NCBI RefSeq assembly: GCF_016616425.1
Contig: NZ_CP067101.1
Span: forward strand, 682,001-746,000
Source of the DNA: Bradyrhizobium diazoefficiens
GTDB taxonomy: Bacteria; Pseudomonadota; Alphaproteobacteria; Rhizobiales; Xanthobacteraceae
Direction: 5' to 3'
DNA: 64,000 nucleotides
The position numbers were made by a program, and so were the translations under genes. The notes below the pieces were generated by a model, which was given only the letters and a program-made list of their open reading frames with translations, was not told the DNA's origin and made no database searches. Numbering within the stretch: the stretch's first letter is position 1; the number at the start of each line of letters is the position of its first letter. This document shows, in pieces, positions 41,686 through 51,025 of this stretch.

Positions 41686-43033
41686 GCGGCGTCACGAGCT
41701 CGCCGAGGAAGCTGTAGCGTTCGAGGCTGTCGATCCGCACCGGCAGGACTTGTCCGATGATGTCGGGCGAGGCCATCACGTGGGCGGGCTGGAGGAATGC
41801 GGTGCGGCCGACGATCTGGCCGTCCTTGCGGGCCGGACGCTCGAACAGCACGTCGACAGTTGAGCCAATCGCGGCCTTGTTGAAGGCCGATTGCTGGCTG
41901 TCGATCAGTTCCTGGAGCCGCTCCAATCGCTGGTCCATCTCGGCGGGGGACACCGTCTCCTGCATGTCCGCGGCCGGCGTTCCCGGCCGGGCGGAGTATT
42001 TGAACGAATAGGCCGCAGCGTAGCCGATTTGCGTGACAAGCGCGAGGGTGGCGAGAAAATCTTGCTCGCGCTCGCCGGGGAAGCCGACGATAAAATCCGA
42101 TGAAAAAGCAATGTCTTGGCGGGCGGTGCGGAAACGGTCGATGACACGACGGTAATCATCGGCGGTATGTTTGCGGTTCATGGCGGCCAGAATGCGGTCC
42201 GAGCCCGATTGCACCGGCAGGTGCACGAACGGCATCAGGGCACCGAGATCGCGATGGGCCGCAATCAGGCTGCTGTCGACGTCGCGCGGATGGCTGGTTG
42301 AATAGCGCAGCCGCGCGATGCCGGGAATTGTCGCCAGATGTTCGAGCAGTCTGCCGAGCGGCCAGGCTTTCCCGTCCGGTCCCTCGCCATGATAGGCGTT
42401 GACGTTCTGCCCGATCAGCGTGAGCTCGCGCACGCCGTTGTCGGCAAGCCGCTTCACGTCGTCGACGATCTTCGCCACGGGGCGCGAGACTTCCGAACCG
42501 CGCGTATAGGGCACGACGCAGAAGGTGCAGAACTTGTCGCAACCTTCCTGCACCGTGACGAAAGCGGAAATGCCGCGCGCGCGGATCGCATCGGATTTGG
42601 GCTGGGCGAGGAAGCCGAACTTGTCCTGAGCGGGAAACTCCGTCTCGATCGCGCGGCCTTCGTCGCCGGCGCGCTTCAACAGCTCCGGCAAATGATGATA
42701 GCTCTGCGGGCCGACCACGACATCGACGACGGGCGCGCGGCGCACGATCTCCTCGCCCTCGGCCTGCGCTACGCAGCCCGCCACTGCGATCTGCATGGTG
42801 CGCCCATCGCGCGCGGCCTCGTCCTTGGCGAGGCGCAGGCGGCCGAGCTCGGAATAGACTTTTTCCGAGGCCTTCTCGCGGATGTGACAGGTGTTGAGGA
42901 TGACGAGGTCGGCCTCCTCGGCACTGGCCGTCTCTACGAATCCTTCCGGAGCCAGCGTGTCCACCATGCGCTGGGCATCGTAGACATTCATTTGGCAGCC
43001 ATATGATTTGATGTGCAGCTTGCGCGGCGTCAT
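41642..43033 (-). CDS. miaB: tRNA-2-methylthio-N6-dimethylallyladenosine synthase
   Basis: Radical-SAM methylthiotransferase that modifies A37 of tRNAs. The 463 residues hold the three UPF0004 cysteines ([25 protein letters not shown]) and the radical-SAM cluster [15 protein letters not shown] for the two iron-sulfur clusters. The C-terminal TRAM domain includes [19 protein letters not shown]. The start is ATG at 43033. It heads the miaB-phoH-ybeY-corC-lnt run. The 189 bp upstream, to the HAD gene, show no recognised element. Confidence 0.97.
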   Translation of the reverse strand: MTPRKLHIKSYGCQMNVYDAQRMVDTLAPEGFVETASAEEADLVILNTCHIREKASEKVYSELGRLRLAKDEAARDGRTMQIAVAGCVAQAEGEEIVRRAPVVDVVVGPQSYHHLPELLKRAGDEGRAIETEFPAQDKFGFLAQPKSDAIRARGISAFVTVQEGCDKFCTFCVVPYTRGSEVSRPVAKIVDDVKRLADNGVRELTLIGQNVNAYHGEGPDGKAWPLGRLLEHLATIPGIARLRYSTSHPRDVDSSLIAAHRDLGALMPFVHLPVQSGSDRILAAMNRKHTADDYRRVIDRFRTARQDIAFSSDFIVGFPGEREQDFLATLALVTQIGYAAAYSFKYSARPGTPAADMQETVSPAEMDQRLERLQELIDSQQSAFNKAAIGSTVDVLFERPARKDGQIVGRTAFLQPAHVMASPDIIGQVLPVRIDSLERYSFLGELVTPRGAREPALSQATGA

Positions 43034-43222
43034 GGAACCCGGAATTGAGGTGGAGGACGGCCCTCAAATATAGACTGGATAAGCGAAAATCCAGCGAATG
43101 GAGATCGAAGAGGGCATTTCGGGGGGCATATCAGCGAGAAAGGCGGAATCCGGGAGGTTTTGGAGCGAGATTCCGGGTCCACGCGCTCTTCGCGTGCCTC
43201 GCAATGATCGGGAAGGACCCAA

Positions 43223-43903
43223 TCAGCCCGCCAAGGCGTCCGCGCCGACCCGCCGGACCAGCTCCGGCAGTTGATGCATGTCGGCGAAGATCAGGTCGGC
43301 GCCGGCTTGGCGCAGGGTCTCGGCATAGCCATCGCGGCAATGGCTGCCGCCGCAAAAGCCGAACACGGTCATTCCGGCGGCCCGCGCGCCGGCAATGCCG
43401 GCCAGGCTATCCTCGATCACGACGCAGCGGTCGGGCGGTACGCCCATCTCGTTCGCCGCGAACAGGAACAGGTCCGGCGCCGGCTTGCCGTTCTTCACCT
43501 GCGAGGTGGAGAAGATGTTCGGCGTGAGGCGCTCGTAGAGGCCCGTGCTCCCCAGGCTCACGCGCATGCGCTGATGCGAACCGCTCGAGGCGACGCAGAC
43601 ACGTTGCGTGACAACACCGAGCACATCATGGATGCCGCGGATCGCTTCGAGGTCGGCCTCGAACGAACGGAAGAGCTCGTCCTGAAGATCGCCGTGATAG
43701 CCCTCGGGCAGCTTGCGGCCGAGCTCGGTCTCGATCTCGAGATTGGCCTGCCGCGTCGAGCGGCCGAGGAAGCGCTCGAACACCTGCTCCGGGGTGATCG
43801 GATAACCGTGTCGTGTCAGCACATCCGCATGCGCGCGACAGGAGATGACTTCGCTGTCCACGAGCACGCCGTCGCAATCGAAGATGATGAGATCGACGCG
43901 CAC
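43223..43903 (-). CDS. HAD-superfamily phosphatase/phosphoglucomutase-like
   Basis: A 226-residue haloacid dehalogenase-like hydrolase of the subfamily IA, variant 3 kind. Motif I is IIFDCDGVLVDSE with the nucleophile Asp, motif II is CVASSGSHQRM, motif III is KNGKPAPDLFLFAA, and motif IV is CVVIEDSLAGIAGA. The alpha-helical cap lies at about residues 16-85. Beta-phosphoglucomutases and sugar-phosphate phosphatases share this layout; which substrate applies here cannot be read. It starts four bases after the fur stop, so it is probably in the same operon. Confidence 0.88.
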   Translation of the reverse strand: MRVDLIIFDCDGVLVDSEVISCRAHADVLTRHGYPITPEQVFERFLGRSTRQANLEIETELGRKLPEGYHGDLQDELFRSFEADLEAIRGIHDVLGVVTQRVCVASSGSHQRMRVSLGSTGLYERLTPNIFSTSQVKNGKPAPDLFLFAANEMGVPPDRCVVIEDSLAGIAGARAAGMTVFGFCGGSHCRDGYAETLRQAGADLIFADMHQLPELVRRVGADALAG

Positions 43904-43907
43904 TCGA

Positions 43908-44363
43908 CTAAGACGTCGGCTTGTCGTCGTCGAGCGGGACGCAATAGAGCTCGAGTCGGTGGTCGACCAGCCGGTAGCCGAGCTTGCGGGCGATTTCCGC
44001 CTGAAGCTTCTCGATCTCCTCGGAGGTGAACTCGATCACCTTGCCGTCGCGCAGATTGATGAGATGGTCGTGATGGCTGTCGCGCATCTGCTCGTAGCGC
44101 GCGCGGCCCTCGCGGAAATCATGACGCTCAATGATGCCGGCGTCCTCGAACAGCTTGACGGTACGATATACCGTCGAGATTGAGATCTTGTCGTCGACGG
44201 CGACGCAGCGCCGGTACAGTTCCTCGACATCGGGGTGGTCGATCGCTTCCGCGAGCACGCGGGCGATGACGCGGCGCTGCTCGGTCATGCGCATGCCGGT
44301 GGCGGCACAGCGCGCCTCGATGCCGGACGCCTTGGATGCGGAAGATGGTTTCAGTGCGGTCAT
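43908..44363 (-). CDS. fur: Fur-family metalloregulator (Fur/Mur)
   Basis: Metal-dependent repressor; the Bradyrhizobium orthologue is known to respond to manganese as well as iron and to bind the irr promoter. ATG 44363 (MTALKPSSASK) gives 151 residues; an ATG 12 codons upstream is also open. The winged helix is MRMTEQRRVIARVLAEAIDHPDVEELYRRC with ISISTVYRTVKLFEDAGII. The metal-binding segment DSHHDHLINLRDGKVIEF lacks the CxxC zinc site of E. coli Fur, as in alphaproteobacterial Fur/Mur. Between rimI and the HAD gene, a rhizobial gene order. Confidence 0.93.
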   Translation of the reverse strand: MTALKPSSASKASGIEARCAATGMRMTEQRRVIARVLAEAIDHPDVEELYRRCVAVDDKISISTVYRTVKLFEDAGIIERHDFREGRARYEQMRDSHHDHLINLRDGKVIEFTSEEIEKLQAEIARKLGYRLVDHRLELYCVPLDDDKPTS

Positions 44364-44401
44364 AATCTGTCTGCCTGACGGGGCGCTTTCTGCCATCAAT
44401 G

Positions 44402-44887
44402 TTACGACAAGTTACGCCGCATCAGAAGGGCGTTCAATTGTTCCCCGTTCGGCTGCTTATAGTAGCGTTCGCGGCGCCCGACCACCGCGAAGCCGGCTCT
44501 CTCGTAGAGCCGCCGCGCCGGCTGGTTGTTTTCCTCGACTTCGAGAAATATTGTGCGCACGCCGCGCCCTGCGAGGTGGCCGAGATGGCTCATCAGCAGC
44601 GTGCGGGAGAGGCCGCGGCCGCGACAGGCTTGGTCCACCGCGATCGAGAGGATTTCCGCCTCGTCCGCTCCGATCCGCGACACCGCGAATCCGACGGTCC
44701 TGCGGCCGAGGCGCAAGCGATGCACGAGCGTGTTGCGCTCGCTGAGCATGCTTTCGAATTCGTCTTCGCCCCAGCCGTGCGCGAAGGAGGCGCCGTGAAG
44801 CTCCGCCAACTGCGCGACGTCGCGCATGGATGCAGGCTCGACGGCGACGGTGCCACCACGCCACCATTCCGACAGCCATCTCATCAT
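44402..44887 (-). CDS. rimI: Ribosomal-protein-alanine N-acetyltransferase RimI
   Basis: GNAT enzyme that acetylates the N-terminus of ribosomal protein S18. The 161 residues show ILSIAVDQACRGRGLSRTLLMSHL for acetyl-CoA (R-G-R-G) and the RimI-typical IFLEVEENNQPARRLYERAGFAVVGRRERYY. The ATG overlaps the tsaB stop by four bases; tsaB-rimI pairing is widespread. The first 20 residues (MRWLSEWWRGGTVAVEP) are an alphaproteobacterial extension. Confidence 0.93.
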   Translation of the reverse strand: MMRWLSEWWRGGTVAVEPASMRDVAQLAELHGASFAHGWGEDEFESMLSERNTLVHRLRLGRRTVGFAVSRIGADEAEILSIAVDQACRGRGLSRTLLMSHLGHLAGRGVRTIFLEVEENNQPARRLYERAGFAVVGRRERYYKQPNGEQLNALLMRRNLS

Positions 44888-45579
44888 GAGGTTGCGGCTT
44901 GTGCTGCAAACGGCGGCTGCGCCGCCGGCTTGGCGTCGGGCGCCTTCAGGTAGAACGGCCGCGCCGGATTTGTCTCGGGATCGGCGGCAGCGCCGAGCCA
45001 GGCGACCCAGCCGATGTCGGGCGCGGGCTGCGCGTCGACCGCAACCGGCTGCGGAATATCCTTCGGCCAGCGCTCGGCGAGGATATTTGCGGCATTGCCG
45101 ACCAGATGCGGCGCGCCGAATTGCGAGGCCGCGATCGCCTCGTCGATGGGCGCGACGCACGGCCGAACCAGCCGGCTGCCGTCGCCGGCGACGATCTGGA
45201 AATAGACGTGCTCGTGCCGCGCATCGATCGCGGAGATCACGGGCGCCGATTTGCTCTGGCCGACGATGGTGGCGGCATAGGCCGACAGCGTCGTCAGTCC
45301 CACCGCGGGCTTGCCGGAAGCAAGCGCGAGCCCGCGCGCCGCCGAAATGCCGACGCGCAGGCCGGTGAAGCTTCCGGGGCCGACGGTAACCGCAATGCGG
45401 TCGAGCGCGCTGAAGCCGAGCTCTGCCGACTGCATCACCCTCGCAATCAGCGGCATCAGCGCCTCTGCGTGCCCGCGCTTCATCGGCAGTGATTCCAGCG
45501 CGCGCAGCTCGGCCGTTTCGGTGTCGAGCACTGCCGCGGAGCAGGCGTCGAGCGCAGTATCGATGGCGAGGATCAACAT
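44884..45579 (-). CDS. tsaB: tRNA threonylcarbamoyladenosine biosynthesis protein TsaB
   Basis: Partner of TsaD (Gcp) in forming the t6A37 base of ANN-decoding tRNAs. The 231 residues match the actin-like fold: ILAIDTALDACSAAV, RGHAEALMPLIARVM, the highly conserved VGPGSFTGLRVGISAARGLA, and VISAIDARHEHVYFQ. The C-terminus ends Ala/Pro-rich. It is coupled by overlap to rimI. ATG 45579 is at the family start. Confidence 0.95.
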   Translation of the reverse strand: MLILAIDTALDACSAAVLDTETAELRALESLPMKRGHAEALMPLIARVMQSAELGFSALDRIAVTVGPGSFTGLRVGISAARGLALASGKPAVGLTTLSAYAATIVGQSKSAPVISAIDARHEHVYFQIVAGDGSRLVRPCVAPIDEAIAASQFGAPHLVGNAANILAERWPKDIPQPVAVDAQPAPDIGWVAWLGAAADPETNPARPFYLKAPDAKPAAQPPFAAQAATS

Positions 45580-45667
45580 GGAAAAGCGAATGGCGAGTGG
45601 CGAATAGCGGACAGTCTAACCGATCCGAGTTCCATCCGCCATTCGCACCCCACCATTCGCGGTCTAA

Positions 45668-46237
45668 TCACATCGGCCGGACTTCGACCACATCAGGCAC
45701 GAAGTGCTTGAGCAGGTTCTGGATGCCGTGCTGGAGCGTCGCGGTCGATGACGGGCAGCCGGAGCAGGCGCCCTTCATGTTGAGATAGACGATGCCGTCC
45801 TTGAAGCCGCGGAAGGTGATGTCGCCGCCGTCATTGGCGACCGCCGGCCGGACGCGAGTCTCGATCAGATCCTTGATCATGTCGACCGTTTCGGCATCGG
45901 CCTCATCGAAGAACTCGTCCTCGTCGTCGAGATCGGCCTCATCGGCAGCCGCGCCGCCGGCGAGCAGCGGCGCGCCGGACATGTAGTGCTCCATGATCGC
46001 ACCGAGGATCGCGGGCTTGAGCTGCTGCCATTCACCGCCCGCCTTGGTCACGGTGATGAAGTCCGATCCGTAGAACACGCCGGTGACGCCGGGCACCTCG
46101 AACAGCTTTTCGGCGAGCGGCGAGCGCGTAGCGGCTTCGCGGCTCGCAAACTCCATCGGGCTGCCGTCGACCACGACGCGGCCCGGGATGAACTTCAGCG
46201 TTGCAGGATTGGGGGTGGCTTCAGTTTGAATGAACAT
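45668..46237 (-). CDS. NifU-like iron-sulfur scaffold/carrier protein (Nfu)
   Basis: Delivers iron-sulfur clusters to apoproteins. ATG 46237, eight bases after GGAGA, gives 189 residues. The N-terminal Nfu domain starts MFIQTEATPNPATLKFIPG and includes GVFYGSDFITVTK. An acidic linker (DEADLDDEDEFFDEADAE) leads to the C-terminal NifU domain with RPAVANDGGDITFRGF and the cluster-binding Cys pair in GACSGCPSSTATL. This two-domain form matches mitochondrial NFU1 and alphaproteobacterial Nfu, not nitrogenase-specific NifU. Monocistronic. Confidence 0.94.
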   Translation of the reverse strand: MFIQTEATPNPATLKFIPGRVVVDGSPMEFASREAATRSPLAEKLFEVPGVTGVFYGSDFITVTKAGGEWQQLKPAILGAIMEHYMSGAPLLAGGAAADEADLDDEDEFFDEADAETVDMIKDLIETRVRPAVANDGGDITFRGFKDGIVYLNMKGACSGCPSSTATLQHGIQNLLKHFVPDVVEVRPM

Positions 46238-46367
46238 GGTTTTCTCCAGACGTCGCCGGTTCAAGGCCGGCGCGTGGGCTATCCCTAGCAGATGGCGACG
46301 GCGAACGCACGATCAAGGGGGAGGTGGGCAATTCGACTATAGCTTTCAGTTAGTTATGGCGCTGCCC

Positions 46368-46399
46368 ACCCTCCCCTGGAGGGCCCTCCAGGGGAGGGT
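46368..46399. terminator. 32-bp perfect palindrome downstream of uspA
   Basis: Two 16-bp fully complementary arms without a loop (ACCCTCCCCTGGAGGG and its complement), 10 bp after the uspA stop. No T-run follows on either strand, so it may be a protective or processing hairpin and not a classic terminator. Confidence 0.55.
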
Positions 46400-46409
46400 A
46401 AGAGAGAGC

Positions 46410-46904
46410 CTACGACAGCGAATCCACGCTCTGGTCGCTCAGGGCGCCCGAGATGATGGTCACCGGCACGGGGAACGTTCCGGCCGCCTGCGTCAGCAGC
46501 GAGACCAAAGGCCCCGGCCCTTCCGCGCCGGGATTGGCGGCGAGCACCAGCATGGCGATGTCGGGGTCCTCGTCGATCACGGCGAGCAGTTGTTCCATCG
46601 GCGCGCCCTCGCGGATCACCCGCTCCGGGGTGATCGCGGCGATGCCGTTGGCGCGGCCCGCGGCGCGGTCGAGCGCGGCTTCCGCTGCTTCCCGCGCCTC
46701 GGCGCGCATGATATCGGCGACCCCCAGCCATTCCTGGCTCTGCTGATCGGCCTCGATGATACGCAGCATCACCACGCCGCCGCCGGAGCGAATCGCCCAG
46801 CGGCTGGCATAGTAGACCGCGCGATCCCATTCGCCGCTGTCGTCGACGACGACGAGGCATTTGGGCCTGTGACCCGGCTCGAAGCAAAGTCGCTTGCTGG
46901 TCAT
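46410..46904 (-). CDS. Universal stress protein (UspA-like)
   Basis: A 164-residue UspA-fold protein. It opens KCLVVVDDSGEWDRAVYYASRWA and continues VVMLRIIEADQQS, ERVIREGAPMEQLLAVIDEDPDIAMLVLAANPGAEGPGPLVSLL and FPVPVTIISG. The ATP-binding version of the family needs G-x2-G-x9-G(S/T). Here the corresponding segment reads ANPGAEGPGPLVSLL, a weak match, so nucleotide binding is uncertain. ATG 46904 is used. It lies 92 bp after trpS on the same strand. Confidence 0.85.
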   Translation of the reverse strand: MTSKRLCFEPGHRPKCLVVVDDSGEWDRAVYYASRWAIRSGGGVVMLRIIEADQQSQEWLGVADIMRAEAREAAEAALDRAAGRANGIAAITPERVIREGAPMEQLLAVIDEDPDIAMLVLAANPGAEGPGPLVSLLTQAAGTFPVPVTIISGALSDQSVDSLS

Positions 46905-46996
46905 GCCTGTCCCGGCGTGTGCACGGCCGGCATGCTGCCACACTCCCTCGCGCTTGGGGAGAGGATGTGCGGTCGGCGCGCTGGCGCCGACTGTCT

Positions 46997-48049
46997 CTAG
47001 CGCCTGCGGATGAAGCCGACGATGTCCTTGGAGAGCTTCATCGTCTCGTCGGCGAGCGCGCGGGCCCGGTCGGAGCCGTCGTTCAGGATCGCGTCGATAT
47101 GGCCGGGGTCGGCGACGAGGCGCTTCATCTCGCCCGCGATCGGCGCCAGCTTGGTGACGCACAGGTCCGCCAGCGCGTTCTTGAAGCTGGAGAACTGGCC
47201 GCCGCCAAAATCACGCAGCACCTCCGCCTTTGAGCGGCCGGAGAGTGCGGCGAAGATGCCGACGAGATTGTCGGCCTCGGGACGGGTTTCCAGGCCCTTC
47301 TCCTCGGACGGCAGCGGCTCCGGATCGGTCTTCGCCTTGCGGATTTTCTGCGCAATGGTGTCGGCATCGTCGGTCAAATTGATGCGCGAATTGTCCGACG
47401 CTTCCGACTTCGACATCTTCTTGGTGCCGTCGCGCAGGCTCATCACGCGTGTCGCCGGTCCTGTGATCAAGGGTTCCGGCAGCGGGAAGAACAGGCCGTC
47501 ATTGTGTCCCTGGGCGCGAATGGAATCGCCAAAGTCGTTGTTGAACTTCTGCGCGATGTCGCGCGAGAGCTCGAGATGCTGCTTCTGGTCCTCGCCGACC
47601 GGCACGTGGGTGGCGCGGTAGAGCAGGATATCGGCGGCCATCAGCACGGGATAGTCGAACAGCCCGACGGAGGCGTTCTCGCGGTCCTTGCCGGCCTTCT
47701 CCTTGAACTGGGTCATGCGGCCGAGCCAGCCCATGCGCGCGACGCAGTTGAAGATCCAGGCGAGCTCGGCATGGCCGGAGACCTGGCTCTGGTTGAACAC
47801 GATGTGCTTGTTGGGATCGATGCCGGCAGCGATGAACGCCGCGGTGACCTCGCGGGTGTTGCGGGTGAGCTCGGCCGGGCCGCCCCAGACGTCGACACCA
47901 TGCGTGATCGCATGCATGTCGACGACGCAATAGATGCAGTTGTGGGTTTGCTGCATCTTCACGAAGTTGACGATCGCGCCGAGGTAATTGCCGAGATGCA
48001 GATTGCCCGTCGGCTGGACGCCCGAAAAGACCCGTTCAACGAATGGCAT
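46997..48049 (-). CDS. trpS: Tryptophanyl-tRNA synthetase
   Basis: Class I aminoacyl-tRNA synthetase charging tRNA-Trp. The 350 residues show the HIGH-type site [16 protein letters not shown] near the start and [10 protein letters not shown] as the KMSKS loop. Family segments include [31 protein letters not shown], the GDQ-like [16 protein letters not shown], and a C-terminal helical domain. Transcribed after murJ with 93 bp between. Confidence 0.97.
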   Translation of the reverse strand: MPFVERVFSGVQPTGNLHLGNYLGAIVNFVKMQQTHNCIYCVVDMHAITHGVDVWGGPAELTRNTREVTAAFIAAGIDPNKHIVFNQSQVSGHAELAWIFNCVARMGWLGRMTQFKEKAGKDRENASVGLFDYPVLMAADILLYRATHVPVGEDQKQHLELSRDIAQKFNNDFGDSIRAQGHNDGLFFPLPEPLITGPATRVMSLRDGTKKMSKSEASDNSRINLTDDADTIAQKIRKAKTDPEPLPSEEKGLETRPEADNLVGIFAALSGRSKAEVLRDFGGGQFSSFKNALADLCVTKLAPIAGEMKRLVADPGHIDAILNDGSDRARALADETMKLSKDIVGFIRRR

Positions 48050-48142
48050 GGTTAGTTTCCTGGCAAGCTTTCCTGGAAGGTACCGGCCGTCGTTTCCAAC
48101 AGCGGCGCTGCCCCGTCAAGGACAATTCGACGGGCTCGCGGT

Positions 48143-49675
48143 TCAGGCGGGCCGTTTCAACCCGTTAACCGCCTCGCGCCAGGACGCTGCGCCGAGGATT
48201 TGCAGAAGCAGACCATAGACGGCCATTGCGGCTCCGATCTGCACGCACAGCGCGATCACCCTGATGAAGCCATGGGACTCGGCGGGCACGAGACCAACGG
48301 TCAGCCAGAGCAGAGCGCCCATGGCGGCTCCCGCGAGCACGATCCGCGGCAGCCGCTTGCGGGCAGTGGCATCGACCGAGAAGCCGAACTCGGTCGTGCC
48401 TTTCCGGAGCAGCGAGAGCGAGCTGCTCCAGGCGCCGGCCGCGATGCTCGCGGCGATCCCGCTCGCGCCGAAAAAATGGCCGAGCAGCACGGCCAGCACG
48501 ACAGCGACCGCAAGGCCTTTGGCCGTTGCGAGCAGCGGCGTCATCGTGTCGCTGCGGGCATAGAAGGCCGGCGACAGCGCCTTGATCAGCACATGCGCCG
48601 GCAGACCCAGCGCCAACCACATCAGCGCGTGCGCGGTCGCCGTGCTGTCATCCGCGCCGAATGCGCCGTGCTCGAACAGCAGCCGCACGATCGGCTCGGC
48701 CAGCACGACCAGGCCGAGCGCGGCGGGCAGCGCCAGCCCGGTCGCCAACTCCAGCGCGCGCGATTCGGCATGCGCCACCGCCTCGCGGTCGGAGCCGGCA
48801 ACGGCGCGCGTCAGTTCCGGCACGAGCACGGTGCCCATGGCGACGCCGACGATGCCGAGCGGCAGCTCGATCAGCCGGTTGGCGAAATAGAGCCAGGACA
48901 CCGCGGAGGGCGTCGCGGATGCGATGATCGCACCGGCCACCATCAGCCATTGCGGGCCGGAGCTTGCGATCATGCCGGGGATGGCCTTGGCGAAGAAGCC
49001 GCGCATCTCCTTGTCGAAACTGACGCCCAGCGGCGTCGCAAGGCGCGCGCTTCGCTGCGAGAGCAGCATCAAAAGCTGCAGCAGCCCGGCGATGCCGACG
49101 GTGGCCGCCAGCAGCCAGGCGGCGACGTGCGCGTCAGCATGCCACGCGAGCAGCGTCGCGATCGCCGCGATCAGCGCGATGTTGAACAGCAGCGGCGAGA
49201 ATGCCGTGAGCGCGAAGCGTCCTTGCGCGTTCAGCAGGCCCATCAGCACCGTGACGGGTCCGGCGAAGGCAAGATAAGGCAGCATCAGCCGCGCGTTCTG
49301 AACCGCAAGATCGAGCCTGCCGCTGCCGAGGAAGCCGGGCGCGATCACCGTGATGATCAGCGGCATCGACAAAGCGACCAGGAGCGAGATCGCGATCAGT
49401 GCCGCGCTGACCGTGCCGAGCACGCGTCCGGCAAACGCCGCCGCAGCCTGCTCGCCGGCGCGGTCCCGGATGCGCAGCCAGGCCGGGATCAGCGCCGCAT
49501 TCAGCGCTCCCTCGCTGAGCAGGCGGCGCACCACATTGACGAGCTGGAAGGCCGCCAGAAATGCGTCCGCCACCGCGCCGGTGCCGAGCAGCGCCGCGAT
49601 CAGGGAATCGCGGGCGAAGCCCAGGAGCCGCGAGGCCAATGTTCCGGTCGAGACGGTCAGGAAGGAGCGGATCAT
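48143..49675 (-). CDS. murJ: Lipid II flippase MurJ
   Basis: Inner-membrane flippase of the MOP superfamily that moves lipid II outward for peptidoglycan synthesis. ATG 49675 gives 510 residues with about 14 predicted membrane helices. The opening MIRSFLTVSTGTLASRLLGFARDSLIAALLG and AFQLVNVVRRLLSEGALNAALIP match the MurJ/MviN signature, as does RSDTMTPLLATAK in the second half. A longer frame into the upstream gap lacks family similarity. Order murJ-trpS is common in alphaproteobacteria. Confidence 0.96.
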   Translation of the reverse strand: MIRSFLTVSTGTLASRLLGFARDSLIAALLGTGAVADAFLAAFQLVNVVRRLLSEGALNAALIPAWLRIRDRAGEQAAAAFAGRVLGTVSAALIAISLLVALSMPLIITVIAPGFLGSGRLDLAVQNARLMLPYLAFAGPVTVLMGLLNAQGRFALTAFSPLLFNIALIAAIATLLAWHADAHVAAWLLAATVGIAGLLQLLMLLSQRSARLATPLGVSFDKEMRGFFAKAIPGMIASSGPQWLMVAGAIIASATPSAVSWLYFANRLIELPLGIVGVAMGTVLVPELTRAVAGSDREAVAHAESRALELATGLALPAALGLVVLAEPIVRLLFEHGAFGADDSTATAHALMWLALGLPAHVLIKALSPAFYARSDTMTPLLATAKGLAVAVVLAVLLGHFFGASGIAASIAAGAWSSSLSLLRKGTTEFGFSVDATARKRLPRIVLAGAAMGALLWLTVGLVPAESHGFIRVIALCVQIGAAMAVYGLLLQILGAASWREAVNGLKRPA

Positions 49676-49800
49676 CGGCCCTTTATAATACCCTTGCTTG
49701 CCCGTGCAGGTCCGGTCGTGATAGGCCGCGGGCCGGATTTCAGGCCGACAGGAAGCGGATTTTCGCAGGGTTCGCAATCCGCCAAACAGGATCAAGGTGA

Positions 49801-50802
49801 ATGGCTGACGTGAAATATGACGTTCTCGGCATCGGCAACGCGCTGTTCGACGTGCTGGTCAGGACCGACGAGGCCTTTTTGGCCAGGCACGGCATGACCA
49901 AGGGCAGCATGTCCCTGATCGACGAGGCGCGGGCGGCGGCCATTTACAAGGACATGGGGCCGGCCACGGAAGTCTCGGGCGGTTCGGCCGCCAACACCAT
50001 CGTTGGCATCGGCAGCCTGGGCGCACGTGCCGCCTATGTCGGCAAGGTCAAGGACGACCAGATCGGCAAGCTCTATATCCATGACATCCGCGCAGCCGGT
50101 GTCGCCTTCAACACGCCCGCCGCGCAGGACGGCCCCGCGACGGGGTGCTCCTACATCCTGGTCACCGATGACGGCGAGCGCACCATGAACACTTATCTCG
50201 GCGCGGCGCAGGATCTGTCGCCCGCCGACATCGATCCGGCCGAGATCGCCGGCGCAGCGATCGTCTATCTCGAGGGCTATCTCTGGGACCCCAGGAATGC
50301 CAAGGACGCCTTCGTCAAGGCGGCCAAGATCGCCCATGATGCCAGGCGCAAGGTGGCGCTGACGCTGTCGGATTCGTTCTGCGTCGACCGCTATCGCGAC
50401 GAGTTTCTCTCACTGATGCGCAACGGCACCGTCGACATCGTCTTTGCCAACGAGTCCGAGCTGCATTCGCTGTACATGACCTCCGACTTCGACACCGCGC
50501 TGAAGCAGTTGCGCAACGACGTCGATCTCGGCGTCGTCACCCGCAGCGAGAAAGGCTGCATCGTGGTGTCGGTGGAAGACGCCGTCGCGGCGCCGGCATT
50601 CCCGGTCGACAAGGTGGTCGATACCACCGGCGCCGGCGATCTCTTCGCTGCAGGCTTCCTGTATGGCCTGGCGCGCAATCTTGCGTACAAGCAATGCGGC
50701 GAGCTCGGTGCACTTGCGGCAGCCGAGGTGATTCAGCACATCGGCGCCCGCCCGCAGGTGTCGCTGAAGGAGCTGGCGCAGCAGCGCGGGCTGACGGCGT
50801 AA
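49801..50802 (+). CDS. PfkB-family carbohydrate/nucleoside kinase (adenosine kinase-like)
   Basis: A 333-residue ribokinase-fold kinase. Substrate-side elements are YDVLGIGNALFDVLV and the Gly-Gly motif SGGSAANTIVGIGSLG. The catalytic anion hole and base are in DTTGAGDLFAAGFLYG. The overall length and the NALFD and NTYLGAAQDL segments match the alphaproteobacterial adenosine kinase-like group rather than ribokinase or fructokinase. Adenosine phosphorylation is likely but not provable by eye. Divergent from murJ over 125 bp. Confidence 0.88.
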   Translation: MADVKYDVLGIGNALFDVLVRTDEAFLARHGMTKGSMSLIDEARAAAIYKDMGPATEVSGGSAANTIVGIGSLGARAAYVGKVKDDQIGKLYIHDIRAAGVAFNTPAAQDGPATGCSYILVTDDGERTMNTYLGAAQDLSPADIDPAEIAGAAIVYLEGYLWDPRNAKDAFVKAAKIAHDARRKVALTLSDSFCVDRYRDEFLSLMRNGTVDIVFANESELHSLYMTSDFDTALKQLRNDVDLGVVTRSEKGCIVVSVEDAVAAPAFPVDKVVDTTGAGDLFAAGFLYGLARNLAYKQCGELGALAAAEVIQHIGARPQVSLKELAQQRGLTA

Positions 50803-50825
50803 CGAGGTCGCGCCCCATCCTCAGC

Positions 50826-50997
50826 TGTCATCGCCCGGCTTGCCGCCTTCGCCAAGGCTTCGGCGGGCCGAGCACTCCTGTGGGCCTCGGCGTAGCCTTG
50901 GCGGAGCCGGGACCGGGCGATCCAGTTCTCCGAGCCGGCTGTGATCGACGGAGAAGCCGGGGCGTTATGGATTCCCCGCTTTCGCGGGGAATGGCAG
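50826..50997. repeat. Composite palindromic repeat (family C variant)
   Basis: It begins TGTCATCGCCCGG, contains GGGCGATCCAGT, and ends with the hairpin TTCCCCGC-TTTC-GCGGGGAA followed by TGGCA. An extra imperfect palindrome (about 50840-50920, CCGCCTTCGCCAAGGCTTCGGCGGGCC against GCCTTGGCGGAG) appears inserted. Fills 50803-51025; no gene seen there. Confidence 0.7.
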
Positions 50998-51025
50998 TCG
51001 TCGTGTGACGAGAGCGCTCGCCACC

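Noticed and set aside
48200..49813. 537-codon open frame antisense to murJ
   Set aside because: Translation is Arg/Gln/Asp-rich without hydrophobic pattern; murJ is clear on the minus strand.
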